Shown here: positions 35,882 to 45,036 of the stretch, in pieces
Numbering within the stretch: the stretch's first letter is position 1
Layout of the letters: every line of letters begins with the position of its first letter
NCBI RefSeq assembly: GCF_003660105.1
Contig: NZ_CP032823.1
Coordinates: forward strand, 1,736,001 to 1,800,000
DNA length: 64,000 nt
Reading direction: 5' to 3'
From: Aliarcobacter cryaerophilus ATCC 43158
GTDB taxonomy: Bacteria > Campylobacterota > Campylobacteria > Campylobacterales > Arcobacteraceae
The notes under the pieces: generated by a model
What the model saw: the letters and a program-made list of their open reading frames with translations, nothing else
The model's database searches: none
What the model was told of the DNA's origin: nothing
Made by a program: the position numbers and the translations under genes

Positions 35882-37798
35882 TTATTTTTTAAGGTCTGCT
35901 ATAATTTTTGCTTTTAATTTATCTATTGTAAATCCAAACTCATCAAAAAGCTTATCTGCAGGTCCACTAGCACCAAAACTATCCATTCCAAATACAACAT
36001 CTGCATATTTATAATACTCAAGAGCTCGTGCAGCTTCAACTGCATAAACTCTTGTTTTTTGGTCTATTATTTTGTTTATATAAGTTTCATCTTGTTCTAA
36101 AAGTAAATCAAAACAAGGAACAGAAACTATATTTGCAAGAATTCCCTCTTTTTCTAAAGCACAAGCAGTTTGTAATGCCAAATTAACTTCACTTCCACTT
36201 GCCATAATTGTGATAGTTGCATTCTCTCTTTTTGTTAATAAATATCCACCATTTAAAACGCTTCCAAAAGCTTTATCATCTTTTAAAACTTTTAAACCTT
36301 GTCTCGAACAAACAAATGCTGTTGGAGCTTTCATTTTAAGTGCTATTTTCCAAGCTTCAACATTTTCACTAGCATCAGCTGGTCTAAATGTATAGAAATT
36401 TGGTAAAGCTCTAAATTGTCCTAAATGTTCTATTGGTTGGTGAGTTGGTCCATCTTCTCCAACACCAATACTATCATGTGTCCAAATAAAGTGTTGAGGA
36501 ATTCCTGCAAGTGCTGCAATTCTTGCACTAGGTTTTAAATAATCAGAAAAAACAAAAAATGTTGCAGAATAAACTCTAAATAAACCATATAAGTTCATAG
36601 CATTTACAATAGCTGCCATTGCATGTTCTTTAATACCAAAATGGATATTTCTTCCATTTGGGAAATCTTTCATATCTTTTAGTTCTGTTTTATTTGATGG
36701 TGCTAAATCTGCGCTTCCACCTAAGAAACTAGGGATTTTTGCAGCAATAGCATTTAAGATTTTATGATTTGAATCTCTTGTAGCAACACTACTTCCAGCT
36801 TCAAAACTTGGATAAACTATGCTATCAAAATCTGGGTTTTGTAACTCATCTATTTTTTTAAGAGTTTGTGAACTTAAACTATCTTTCCAAGCATTTTGAG
36901 CTGTACTTCCTACGATTAATTTATCAAATGCACCTTTTACATCCGCACTTACTTCAAAATCAACCTCAGGATTAAACCCAGCTTTTATTTTTGCTTGTTT
37001 TATCTCATCAACTCCTAGAGGAGCTCCATGTGAGTGATGGCTTCCTTCAAGAGTAACTGCACCTTTTGCAATAACTGTTTTAGCAATAATTAAAACAGGC
37101 ATTGTTGAACTTTTTGCTTGAACAAAAGCTTTATCAATTTGATCAAAATTATGTCCATCTATTTCAATTACTTCAAAATCAATTGCTTGAAATCTTTTTT
37201 TAACATTTTCACTCCAAGCAAGACTTGTATCACCCTCAATTGTAATTGAATTGCTATCATAAATAATCACAAGATTATCAAGTTTCATATGCCCAGCAGT
37301 TGAAGTTGCTTCGTAAGAGATTCCTTCTTGTAAATCTCCATCTCCACAAAGACAATAAACTTTATGATTTATTACATCTTTTCCTAATAAATTTTGTGCA
37401 TATTTAGAAGCCATAGCAAATCCAACAGCATTTGCAATTCCTTGTCCAAGTGGTCCTGTTGTGATTTCTATTCCATGAGTATGTCCATATTCTGGATGTC
37501 CTGGAGTTTTTGAACCAGATTGTCTAAAGTTTTTCATATCATTTACTGATACATCAAATCCCCATAAATGAAGCAAAGAGTAAACCAAACCAGTTGCATG
37601 ACCACCTGAAAATACTAATCTATCTCTATTTAGCCATTTTTCATCGGCTGGATTTATATTTAAATGCTTGCTTAAAACTGTTGCAATATCAGCAAGTCCC
37701 ATAGGAGCTCCAGGATGTCCTGAATTAGCTCTTTGTACCATATCAGCAGCTAAAAATCTTATTGTATCTGCTTGTTTTTGAAGTAGTTGTTTTGACAT
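35882..37798 (-). CDS. tkt: Transketolase
   Basis: 638 residues, full-length. It transfers two-carbon units between sugar phosphates using thiamine pyrophosphate. The TPP motif GDGDLQEGISYEATS is visible, with N-terminal ANSGHPGAPMGLADIA and the pyrimidine-domain blocks THDSIGVGEDGPTHQPIEHL and RPADASE. It ends a short minus-strand unit. Confidence 0.96.
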   Translation of the reverse strand: MSKQLLQKQADTIRFLAADMVQRANSGHPGAPMGLADIATVLSKHLNINPADEKWLNRDRLVFSGGHATGLVYSLLHLWGFDVSVNDMKNFRQSGSKTPGHPEYGHTHGIEITTGPLGQGIANAVGFAMASKYAQNLLGKDVINHKVYCLCGDGDLQEGISYEATSTAGHMKLDNLVIIYDSNSITIEGDTSLAWSENVKKRFQAIDFEVIEIDGHNFDQIDKAFVQAKSSTMPVLIIAKTVIAKGAVTLEGSHHSHGAPLGVDEIKQAKIKAGFNPEVDFEVSADVKGAFDKLIVGSTAQNAWKDSLSSQTLKKIDELQNPDFDSIVYPSFEAGSSVATRDSNHKILNAIAAKIPSFLGGSADLAPSNKTELKDMKDFPNGRNIHFGIKEHAMAAIVNAMNLYGLFRVYSATFFVFSDYLKPSARIAALAGIPQHFIWTHDSIGVGEDGPTHQPIEHLGQFRALPNFYTFRPADASENVEAWKIALKMKAPTAFVCSRQGLKVLKDDKAFGSVLNGGYLLTKRENATITIMASGSEVNLALQTACALEKEGILANIVSVPCFDLLLEQDETYINKIIDQKTRVYAVEAARALEYYKYADVVFGMDSFGASGPADKLFDEFGFTIDKLKAKIIADLKK

Positions 37799-37899
37799 AG
37801 ATTATCCTATATTGTGAGTGATTTTTTAAATTTAGCAGGATTATATCGAAACTATGTTTAAGACTTTTTAATCTAAAATTACAAAAAAAAGATTATATA

Positions 37900-39117
37900 A
37901 TGACAAACTCTCAAAATAGAACTATTTGGATTTTAATCCTATCTTCATCACTTATTTTAGCAATTACAATGGGAGTTAGACAATCCTTAGGTTTATTTAT
38001 AGCACCTATAAACTCTTCAACTTCTCTTAATATTATATCTATTAGTTTAGCTCTTGCTATTGGACAATTTATTTGGGGATTAACTCAACCAATTTTTGGT
38101 GCAATTGCAGATAAAAAAGGCTCTTTTGGTGTTTTAGTTTTTGGTGCATTATTGATGTTTTTTGGTTTAATTCTAACTCCATTCTTAACTTCAGAATTTT
38201 CAATTATTTTAACCTTAGGTCTTCTTGTAGCAGCAGGTGCTGGTGCTGGAAGCTTTTCAATACTAATTGGGGCAACAGCAAAAAATCTTCCTAGTGAAAA
38301 AAGATCTTTTGCTGGCGGATTTATAAATGCTGGTGGATCTTTTGGGCAATTTGTTTTTGCTCCACTAGCACAAGCTATTATAAATAGTTTTGGATGGATT
38401 TACTCTATGATTGTTCTTGCCTTTTCTACACTTTTAACTATTCCTTTAGCAAAAATTCTATCTTCAAAAAGTAAAGAAGAGACAAAAATAGAAAATGTAA
38501 TACAAAATGATATAAGATTAAAAGAGCAATTAAAAGTAGCTTTAAAAGATAAAAGTTATTTATATTTAAATTTAGGATTTTTTACTTGTGGATTTCATGT
38601 AGCTTTTTTGGTTACACATCTTCCTCATGAAGTTTCTCTTTGTGGACATAGTGCAAATGTTTCAGCCTACTCTTTGGCTTTAATTGGACTTTTTAATATC
38701 TTTGGAAGCTTATATGCTGGATATTTGGGGACAAAGTATAAAATGAAATATATCTTAGCTTTTATTTATGCAAATAGAGCTTTGATGATTATTATATATT
38801 TATTGTCACCTAAAACTGAATTGACTTTTTATATTTTCTCTATTGCAATTGGTTTTACTTGGCTTGCAACAGTTCCACCAACAGCAGGAATTGTAGGAAA
38901 ACTTTTTGGAACAAAATATCTTGCAACTTTATTTGGATTAACTCTTTTATCTCATCAAATTGGTGGCTTTTTTGGAGCATATTTAGGTGGATTATTTATC
39001 AATAGTTATGGTAATTTCTCTTTAATGTGGTACCTAGATATAGCTTTAGCAATAGTTGCAACAATTGCTAATTTACCCATAAAAGAAGATGAGATTAAAA
39101 AAATTAAAAAAAATTAG
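37900..39117 (+). CDS. Major facilitator superfamily transporter
   Basis: 405 residues with 12 membrane segments. N-terminal half has the loop ALAIGQFIWGLTQPIFGAIADKKG (in part: FGAIADKKG, the MFS signature-like A motif) and a glycine-rich stretch GAGAGSFSILIG. It resembles the monocarboxylate/oxalate:formate branch, but I cannot name a substrate. Start ATG has only a weak ribosome site. It is divergent from tkt; the gap of about 100 bp holds nothing clear. Confidence 0.85.
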   Translation: MTNSQNRTIWILILSSSLILAITMGVRQSLGLFIAPINSSTSLNIISISLALAIGQFIWGLTQPIFGAIADKKGSFGVLVFGALLMFFGLILTPFLTSEFSIILTLGLLVAAGAGAGSFSILIGATAKNLPSEKRSFAGGFINAGGSFGQFVFAPLAQAIINSFGWIYSMIVLAFSTLLTIPLAKILSSKSKEETKIENVIQNDIRLKEQLKVALKDKSYLYLNLGFFTCGFHVAFLVTHLPHEVSLCGHSANVSAYSLALIGLFNIFGSLYAGYLGTKYKMKYILAFIYANRALMIIIYLLSPKTELTFYIFSIAIGFTWLATVPPTAGIVGKLFGTKYLATLFGLTLLSHQIGGFFGAYLGGLFINSYGNFSLMWYLDIALAIVATIANLPIKEDEIKKIKKN

Positions 39118-39127
39118 AATTTCTTGC

Positions 39128-39133
39128 TATAAT
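39128..39133 (+). promoter_or_regulatory. -10 box for the orphan sensor kinase
   Basis: TATAAT in TTGCTATAATAAAT, 30 bp before the kinase ATG. Confidence 0.5.
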
Positions 39134-39163
39134 AAATACATATGCTTCTAAAAAAGGAAAAAA

Positions 39164-40879
39164 ATGAAAATATTTTTAACTACAATATTGTTAGTTATAA
39201 ATCTGTTTTCACAAGATATTATCGCAAATCTTGAATTAACTACACAAGAAAAAGAGTTTATAGAAAAGACTCATTTCAATGTTGCTATTACAAAAAACTG
39301 GTATCCATTTAGTTTTGAAGAAGATAATCATAAAGCTCTTGGAATATCATCTGAATTTTGGGAAATTATTGTAAAGAAACTAAATCTGAAAACTACAAAT
39401 ACTTTTTTTAACTCTTTTGATGAACAGATAAAAAGTTTTCAAAGTGGAAAAAGTGATATTATTTTTAGTGTAGGAGAGAGTGAATCACGAAAAAAATTTG
39501 CATATTTTTCTAATGAGTATTTAAAATTTCCAATATCAATAGTTACAAAAAAAGATGAACACTTTATAGAAAACTTAGATGAAATTATAAATAAAAAAAT
39601 TGCAGTTGGAAATAATTTCACAGTACACAATTTGCTAAAAGAGAAATATCCAAATATTGATTTAGTTTTAGTAAATAGCGTAGAAGAAGGATTAAATCTA
39701 GTATCAAAAAATAAAGTTTTTGCTTTTGTTGATATAAAGCCTATTCTTACATACAATATTGCAAAATTTGAATTCAAAGATTTAAAAGTTAGTGGTAACT
39801 CAGGTATTGATTTCTCTTTAAAAATTATGGTTAGAAAAGAGCATAAAAATTTAATTCCGATAATAAATAAAGCAATTGCAACTGTACCAGCTAGTGAAAT
39901 TATGGTTATTGTTAATAGTTGGAATAATGTACAATTTCAAAATTCAATAGACTACACAATTATTTTGATTTTGATTTTTTTAGTATTTTTTGGTGCTATT
40001 GCATTTATTCATAGAACAGCAACTTTAAATATTTTAAACAAAAAATTGAAATATACAGTTGAAGAAAAGACAAAAGAGTTGAAGTATTTAAATGAAAACT
40101 TACAAGTAAATATAGATAAAAAAACAAAAGAGTTACTTGAAAAAGAGGCAATTTTAAATCAACAATCAAAAATGGCAGCAATGGGAGAGATGATTGAAAA
40201 TATAGCCCATCAATGGAGACAGCCATTATCTGTAATATCTACAATATCAAGCTCTTTAAAAATAAAAAAAGAGATGAATATTTTAGATGATAATGAGTTT
40301 TATGAAGCTTTAAAAAATATAAATCAGACATCTGAACATTTATCAAATACTATTGATGATTTTAGAAATTTTTTCTCTCCAAATAAAGAGATGAATAAAT
40401 TTTATGTATCACAACTAATAAAAAAATCTAAAGATTTAATAAAAAGTAGATTTGATAAATTTAATATTAAAGTTATTGAGAATATAGATGATATAGAGAT
40501 TTTATCCTATCAAAATGAATTATCTCAAGTAATTCTTAACCTTTTTTCAAATTCAATTGATGTTTTATCTTCAAGTGAAATAGAAAATAAAATAATATAT
40601 ATAAAAATACATCATGACGAAAATAATTTATATATTGAATTCTTAGATAATGGTGGGGGAATTAAAGATGAGTTTATAAATAGGGTTTTTGAACCATATT
40701 TTACTACAAAACATAAAAGTCAAGGAACAGGAATTGGTCTTTATATGTCACTACAAATTGTAACAAAACATTTAAATGGAGAAATTACTGTAAAAAATGA
40801 TAATTTTATACAAAATAATATCCAATATTTTGGTGCAAAATTTAGTATCTCTCTACCAATTTATCTTAAAAATAGCTAA
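39164..40879 (+). CDS. Sensor histidine kinase with periplasmic solute-binding domain
   Basis: 571 residues. A signal peptide (about 1-16) is followed by a family-3 solute-binding domain (about 30-250; FNVAITKNWYPFSF, then GKSDIIFSVGESESRKKFAYF), a membrane segment (about 264-284), a coiled linker and a kinase core. The H-box is NIAHQWRQPLSVIST, the N-box LNLFSNSID and the G-box DNGGGIKDEF with GTGIGLYMS. It likely senses an amino acid or similar ligand. No response regulator is adjacent; a chemoreceptor follows. Confidence 0.88.
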   Translation: MKIFLTTILLVINLFSQDIIANLELTTQEKEFIEKTHFNVAITKNWYPFSFEEDNHKALGISSEFWEIIVKKLNLKTTNTFFNSFDEQIKSFQSGKSDIIFSVGESESRKKFAYFSNEYLKFPISIVTKKDEHFIENLDEIINKKIAVGNNFTVHNLLKEKYPNIDLVLVNSVEEGLNLVSKNKVFAFVDIKPILTYNIAKFEFKDLKVSGNSGIDFSLKIMVRKEHKNLIPIINKAIATVPASEIMVIVNSWNNVQFQNSIDYTIILILIFLVFFGAIAFIHRTATLNILNKKLKYTVEEKTKELKYLNENLQVNIDKKTKELLEKEAILNQQSKMAAMGEMIENIAHQWRQPLSVISTISSSLKIKKEMNILDDNEFYEALKNINQTSEHLSNTIDDFRNFFSPNKEMNKFYVSQLIKKSKDLIKSRFDKFNIKVIENIDDIEILSYQNELSQVILNLFSNSIDVLSSSEIENKIIYIKIHHDENNLYIEFLDNGGGIKDEFINRVFEPYFTTKHKSQGTGIGLYMSLQIVTKHLNGEITVKNDNFIQNNIQYFGAKFSISLPIYLKNS

Positions 40880-40899
40880 TAATCTTATATTCATTTAGA

Positions 40900-40905
40900 T
40901 ATAAT
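40900..40905 (+). promoter_or_regulatory. -10 box for the chemoreceptor
   Basis: TATAAT in TTTAGATATAATCATT, 26 bp before the ATG; AAAAGGGAAATT follows as ribosome binding site. Confidence 0.5.
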
Positions 40906-40931
40906 CATTAACTTTATTTAAAAGGGAAATT

Positions 40932-43010
40932 ATGTCTATAAAAAGTAGATTAATAGCTTTATCTTTGGTATTTATCTTATCATTGATTACTATTTCAACT
41001 GTCTCATATTTTAATACAAAAAACTCATCTATTGACTTTACTAATATATCCGAAGAAAGGATTCCTATACTTTTAACAGTAGCTGATTTAGATGCTTTAA
41101 GATTTAAAATTAGAGCTATAACTCATGAAGTTTTTTCAATTCATAAAGATTCAGAATATTCAAAAAATCTTCAAAATATTAAGAATATTAGAGAAGAGAC
41201 TTGGAATAATATTAATAAACGATGGGAATATTTTGCCAGTACTCCAAGACAAACTGAAGCTGGTAAAAAAGCATTTGCTACTTTAGAAACTTCATTTAAT
41301 GATTGGAAAAAATCACATGAACCTATAAATCAAAGCTTAATTCAATTAATCGAAAACAAAGATGAAGATAAAATTGAGTCTTTGCTAAAAGAGTATGAAA
41401 ATAGCGTAAAAAAGATGATCCCTATTTCAAATATTTTTGGTAAGCTTTTAGAAGAACAAAAAACAAGAACTGTAAACTATGCAACTAATATGGTTAAAGA
41501 TTCTGTATCATCTTCAAATAAGGCTCTTACATTAATTGTAATATTATCACTTATTGTTATGACAATTAGTATTGCATTTACCTCTTTAACTATAAGTTTT
41601 GTTGTAAAATCTTTAAATAAACTTCAACAAGGTATCTTAGGATTTTTCTCATTTTTAAATGAAGAGAGTAAAACTGCTACACTAATAGATTTAAAAAATA
41701 AAGATGAATTTGGTGAAATTGCAAAAGTAATAAATGAAAATATTGAAAAAACTGAAATCTCTATAAAAAAAGATGATGAATTTATTAATGCAACAGAACT
41801 TTTCATAAAAGAACTTTCAAGTGGAAATATGCTTGCAAAAATAGAAGTTGAACCAGACACACAAAACTTAAAAGTTTTAAAAGAACTTTTAATTAAAATG
41901 CAATATTACTTAGAACATACAATTGCAAGAGATATAAACAGACTACTTTTTGTAATAGATAGTTATAAAAAATATGACTTTACTGCAAGATTTCCAAGTC
42001 CTTATGCAAAAATTGCTGTTGCTATGAATGAATTAGGAGATGAAATTTCTGCTCTTTTAAGACAATCTTATGGAACAGGTTTAATGCTAGAAAATAGTTC
42101 TCAAGAGCTTTTAGAGAATGTAAATGTTCTAAATCAAAGTTCAAATGCGGCTGCTGCTTCTTTGGAAGAGACTGCTGCTGCTCTTGAAGAGATTACTTCA
42201 ACAGTAATTAGTAATGCAAATAATGTAGAATTAATGACTAAATTTTCACATGAAGTTAGTAATTCAGCTAAAAAAGGTCAACAATTAGCAAATCAGACAA
42301 CAAATGCTATGGATGAGATTAATAACCAAGTAAATAAAATTAATGAAGCAATTGCCGTAATTGACCAAATAGCATTCCAAACAAATATTCTTTCACTAAA
42401 TGCTGCTGTTGAAGCTGCAACTGCAGGAGAAGCAGGAAAAGGGTTTGCAGTTGTTGCTCAAGAGGTGCGAAATCTTGCAAGTAGAAGTGCAGAAGCTGCA
42501 AAAGAGATAAAAAATATAGTTGAAAATGCTACATCAAAAGCAAATGAAGGAAAAAATATTAGTTTTGAGATGATCCAAGGTTATACAGAACTTCTTGAAA
42601 ATATAGAAAAACAAAGTGAAACAATAAATGAAATTGCAACAGCTTCAAAAGAGCAACAAGCTGGAATTACACAGATAAATGATGCGGTAACTGGTCTTGA
42701 TCAACAGACACAACAAAATGCAAATATTGCTTCTGATACAAAAAGTATTGCAATAAATGCGGATAATATTGCTAAAAAAATTGTTAGTGATTCAAATAAC
42801 AAACAATTTGTTGGAAAAGAAGATGTTGAAAAAGAGAATAAAAAAATTAATTCTACAGTTAAAAACAATCATCTAATTGTTGAACCTACTAAAAAAGCTA
42901 CAGAAATTAAACAATCAGCTCCAAAAAAAGCTATGGATACAAAAATAGCAATAAAACAAAATGAAATAAAATCATCTACAAAAGATGATGATGAATGGGA
43001 AAGCTTTTAA
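40932..43010 (+). CDS. Methyl-accepting chemotaxis protein
   Basis: 692 residues. Membrane segments near 8-28 and 200-222 enclose a helical periplasmic sensor region. Two HAMP-like segments follow, then the signalling domain with the hairpin tip [20 protein letters not shown] and [17 protein letters not shown]. The C terminus ends DDDEWESF, close to the CheR-docking tether NWETF of enteric receptors. It stands between a sensor kinase and the Aat-like gene. A strong hairpin follows the stop codon. Confidence 0.93.
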   Translation: MSIKSRLIALSLVFILSLITISTVSYFNTKNSSIDFTNISEERIPILLTVADLDALRFKIRAITHEVFSIHKDSEYSKNLQNIKNIREETWNNINKRWEYFASTPRQTEAGKKAFATLETSFNDWKKSHEPINQSLIQLIENKDEDKIESLLKEYENSVKKMIPISNIFGKLLEEQKTRTVNYATNMVKDSVSSSNKALTLIVILSLIVMTISIAFTSLTISFVVKSLNKLQQGILGFFSFLNEESKTATLIDLKNKDEFGEIAKVINENIEKTEISIKKDDEFINATELFIKELSSGNMLAKIEVEPDTQNLKVLKELLIKMQYYLEHTIARDINRLLFVIDSYKKYDFTARFPSPYAKIAVAMNELGDEISALLRQSYGTGLMLENSSQELLENVNVLNQSSNAAAASLEETAAALEEITSTVISNANNVELMTKFSHEVSNSAKKGQQLANQTTNAMDEINNQVNKINEAIAVIDQIAFQTNILSLNAAVEAATAGEAGKGFAVVAQEVRNLASRSAEAAKEIKNIVENATSKANEGKNISFEMIQGYTELLENIEKQSETINEIATASKEQQAGITQINDAVTGLDQQTQQNANIASDTKSIAINADNIAKKIVSDSNNKQFVGKEDVEKENKKINSTVKNNHLIVEPTKKATEIKQSAPKKAMDTKIAIKQNEIKSSTKDDDEWESF

Positions 43011-43014
43011 AATA

Positions 43015-43046
43015 GAGATTTTTCTCTATTTTAAAATATACTTATA
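43015..43046 (+). terminator. Hairpin after the chemoreceptor
   Basis: Fourteen-bp perfect stem (TTTTAAAATAGAGA / TCTCTATTTTAAAA) with a 4-nt loop, just after the MCP stop codon. The U-tract is short. It lies 2 bp before the TTG of the next gene. Confidence 0.65.
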
Positions 43047-43048
43047 TT

Positions 43049-43753
43049 TTGAGTCAAGATTTTTTATATCTAATATCAAAAGAGCAACTACAAAAACAGT
43101 TTATCTTCGAAAACATCTATCCAAATAAAAATCTAAATTACTACTTATGCGATGATTTATCTTTAGAAACTTATATAAAGCTTTGTGAATTTGGATTTAT
43201 ATCAACTTCTATTATTCTTGAGAATAATTTTTATCTACTTCCTGAAATACAATTTGAATATGCTATTTTAGATTTTAATAATCTTCATATTAGTAAAAAG
43301 GTAAAAACTCTTATAAAAAATAGTGAGTATAACTTTTGTATAAATAGCGATTTTCAATCTGTTTTAAATGAAATTAAAAAGTACCATAAAGATTCTTGGA
43401 TTGAAGAAAATTATGAAAAGTTATTAATAAACCTAAATAACTTAAAAAATAGTAATTCAAACTTTAAATTAGTTAGTATTGAATTATATGATAAGAATAA
43501 CGGAAAATTAGTAAGTGGTGAAATTGGTTATATGATTTCTAAAACATACACTTCACTAACAGGTTTTTCTTCAAGGTCTAAAAAGTATAACAATTGGGGT
43601 AAACTTCAAATGGTACTATTGGCTCTTTATTTAGAAGAAAACAAATTTGACTTTTGGAATTTAGGTCATCCATATATGCAGTATAAATTTGATTTAGGAG
43701 CCAAACTTTACTCAAGAGATGAGTTTTTAAAAAGATGGTTAAATAGCATTTAG
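43049..43753 (+). CDS. Divergent Aat-like (leucyl/phenylalanyl-tRNA-protein transferase family) protein
   Basis: 234 residues. The fold matches Aat: LCDDLSLETYIKLCEFGFIS at the N terminus, then LVSIELYDKNNGKLVSGEIG (in part) and LDLGAKLYSRDEFLKRW at the end. Aat attaches Leu or Phe to N-end-rule substrates. The usual IDCQ motif is replaced by FWNLGHP, so activity may be altered. Start is TTG with no clear ribosome binding site and a hairpin directly upstream, so expression control is unclear. It overlaps the AraC gene by 4 bp on the other strand. Confidence 0.7.
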   Translation: MSQDFLYLISKEQLQKQFIFENIYPNKNLNYYLCDDLSLETYIKLCEFGFISTSIILENNFYLLPEIQFEYAILDFNNLHISKKVKTLIKNSEYNFCINSDFQSVLNEIKKYHKDSWIEENYEKLLINLNNLKNSNSNFKLVSIELYDKNNGKLVSGEIGYMISKTYTSLTGFSSRSKKYNNWGKLQMVLLALYLEENKFDFWNLGHPYMQYKFDLGAKLYSRDEFLKRWLNSI

Positions 43754-44625
43754 TAGTTTATTGAAACATAAAAACTAAAATCATACTCATTGTCTAAATT
43801 TATAAAATCAACACTTTCATATATTGCAAATGATGGTTTTGTAGTTGTTTCATAATCACTTCTTGGTAACCATTCATGATAAACCCACTGAATAAATGGA
43901 AGTAAATCTTCATTTCTTGCTTTTAAATCAAATTTAGCATAAACACCTTCTGCTATTTTGAATTTTGGAATTCTATCACTTTTTATATTTTTATCATCAT
44001 CAACTATTATACAAGCAATATATTGACATTCATCAAGTGGAGTAATTGTTGGGTTATCATGAAAAAGTGCTGCTCTTTTATATTGTTTTATATTATTTGT
44101 CAAAACCCAAGTTTGAAGTTTCTGCCATGTCTCTTCTATATTTTTGTTATAACCACGATTACGTATATAATAGCTCTCTATAGCCTTTGTTTTTACAATA
44201 GTGGGTGTAATATTGTCGAAATTAGCTTTAGATTTCATAGCAAATTTTGATTGTTTTATTATATCATTTGAATACTCTTTATATCCACCATTTTTCCACT
44301 CTTTTGGACTCATTCCAAATCTATCTTTAAATATTTTAATAAAAGAGGATTGTGAAGAGTAACCACATGAATTTACAATACTAGAAATTGTTGAATATCT
44401 ATTTGTAAGAAGTAAATTTGAAGCTTTTTGAAGCCTAATTGATTTTATACTCTCATAAATATTTCTTCCAAAAATCTCTTTAAAAACACGATGCATATGA
44501 AATTTACTAATTTCTAAATCAATGCTAAGCTCTTCAATATCGATATTTGTCTCAATATGAGTGTATATATAATACATAATATCATTTGCTATTTTTGTTC
44601 TTTTCTCTAATGTCTCTTTTTTCAT
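43750..44625 (-). CDS. AraC-family regulator with GyrI-like effector domain
   Basis: 291 residues. The N-terminal AraC DNA-binding domain (about 10-110) has IDIEELSIDLEISKFHMHRVF and the second helix-turn-helix ISSIVNSCGYSSQSSFIKIF (in part). The C-terminal GyrI-like domain (about 140-291; SYYIRNRGYNKNIEETWQKL) binds small molecules in Rob, SoxS-like and BmrR-type regulators. Targets and ligand are unknown. It converges on the Aat-like gene with a 4-bp overlap. Confidence 0.88.
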   Translation of the reverse strand: MKKETLEKRTKIANDIMYYIYTHIETNIDIEELSIDLEISKFHMHRVFKEIFGRNIYESIKSIRLQKASNLLLTNRYSTISSIVNSCGYSSQSSFIKIFKDRFGMSPKEWKNGGYKEYSNDIIKQSKFAMKSKANFDNITPTIVKTKAIESYYIRNRGYNKNIEETWQKLQTWVLTNNIKQYKRAALFHDNPTITPLDECQYIACIIVDDDKNIKSDRIPKFKIAEGVYAKFDLKARNEDLLPFIQWVYHEWLPRSDYETTTKPSFAIYESVDFINLDNEYDFSFYVSINY

Positions 44626-44767
44626 AAGAGAATTTTATCAAAAGTTAGATAAAATAAGCACTAAACAACAATTTATAAAGCACCAAAAAAGAAGAAGAAA
44701 ATATAAAATTTTCCTAAAATACGGTACTTTAAATCAAGTGTTGATATAAAATACTTAAAGGAGAAAT

Positions 44768-45031
44768 GTGGAAGCCCTACTACAAGCTATATTTAGCTTT
44801 TTTATGATTATGGGAATAGGAACGTCTATACTTTTGGTTATTGGATTTTTATTAAAAGCAAAAGGTGTGACTTTTGTTGAATTTTTTCCAAAAAAAGATA
44901 AAGATACTCCATCTCAAGTTATTTACAATAATGTAATATCGCAAAGTCCAAATCAAGGCTCTTATGGTGTTGATGCTAGAAAAGTTGCTGCTATTATGGC
45001 AGCTATACAGCATCACAACAAAAAAGGTTAA
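44768..45031 (+). CDS. oadG: OadG-family small subunit
   Basis: 87 residues. One membrane segment (about 8-29) then a charged cytoplasmic tail; the tail ends with VDARKVAAIMAAIQHHNKK, the family pattern. OadG is the gamma subunit of the Na+-translocating decarboxylases and stabilises the complex. Start is GTG behind AAGGAGAAAT. It is 5 bp upstream of the alpha subunit gene. Confidence 0.85.
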   Translation: MEALLQAIFSFFMIMGIGTSILLVIGFLLKAKGVTFVEFFPKKDKDTPSQVIYNNVISQSPNQGSYGVDARKVAAIMAAIQHHNKKG

Positions 45032-45036
45032 AAAAT

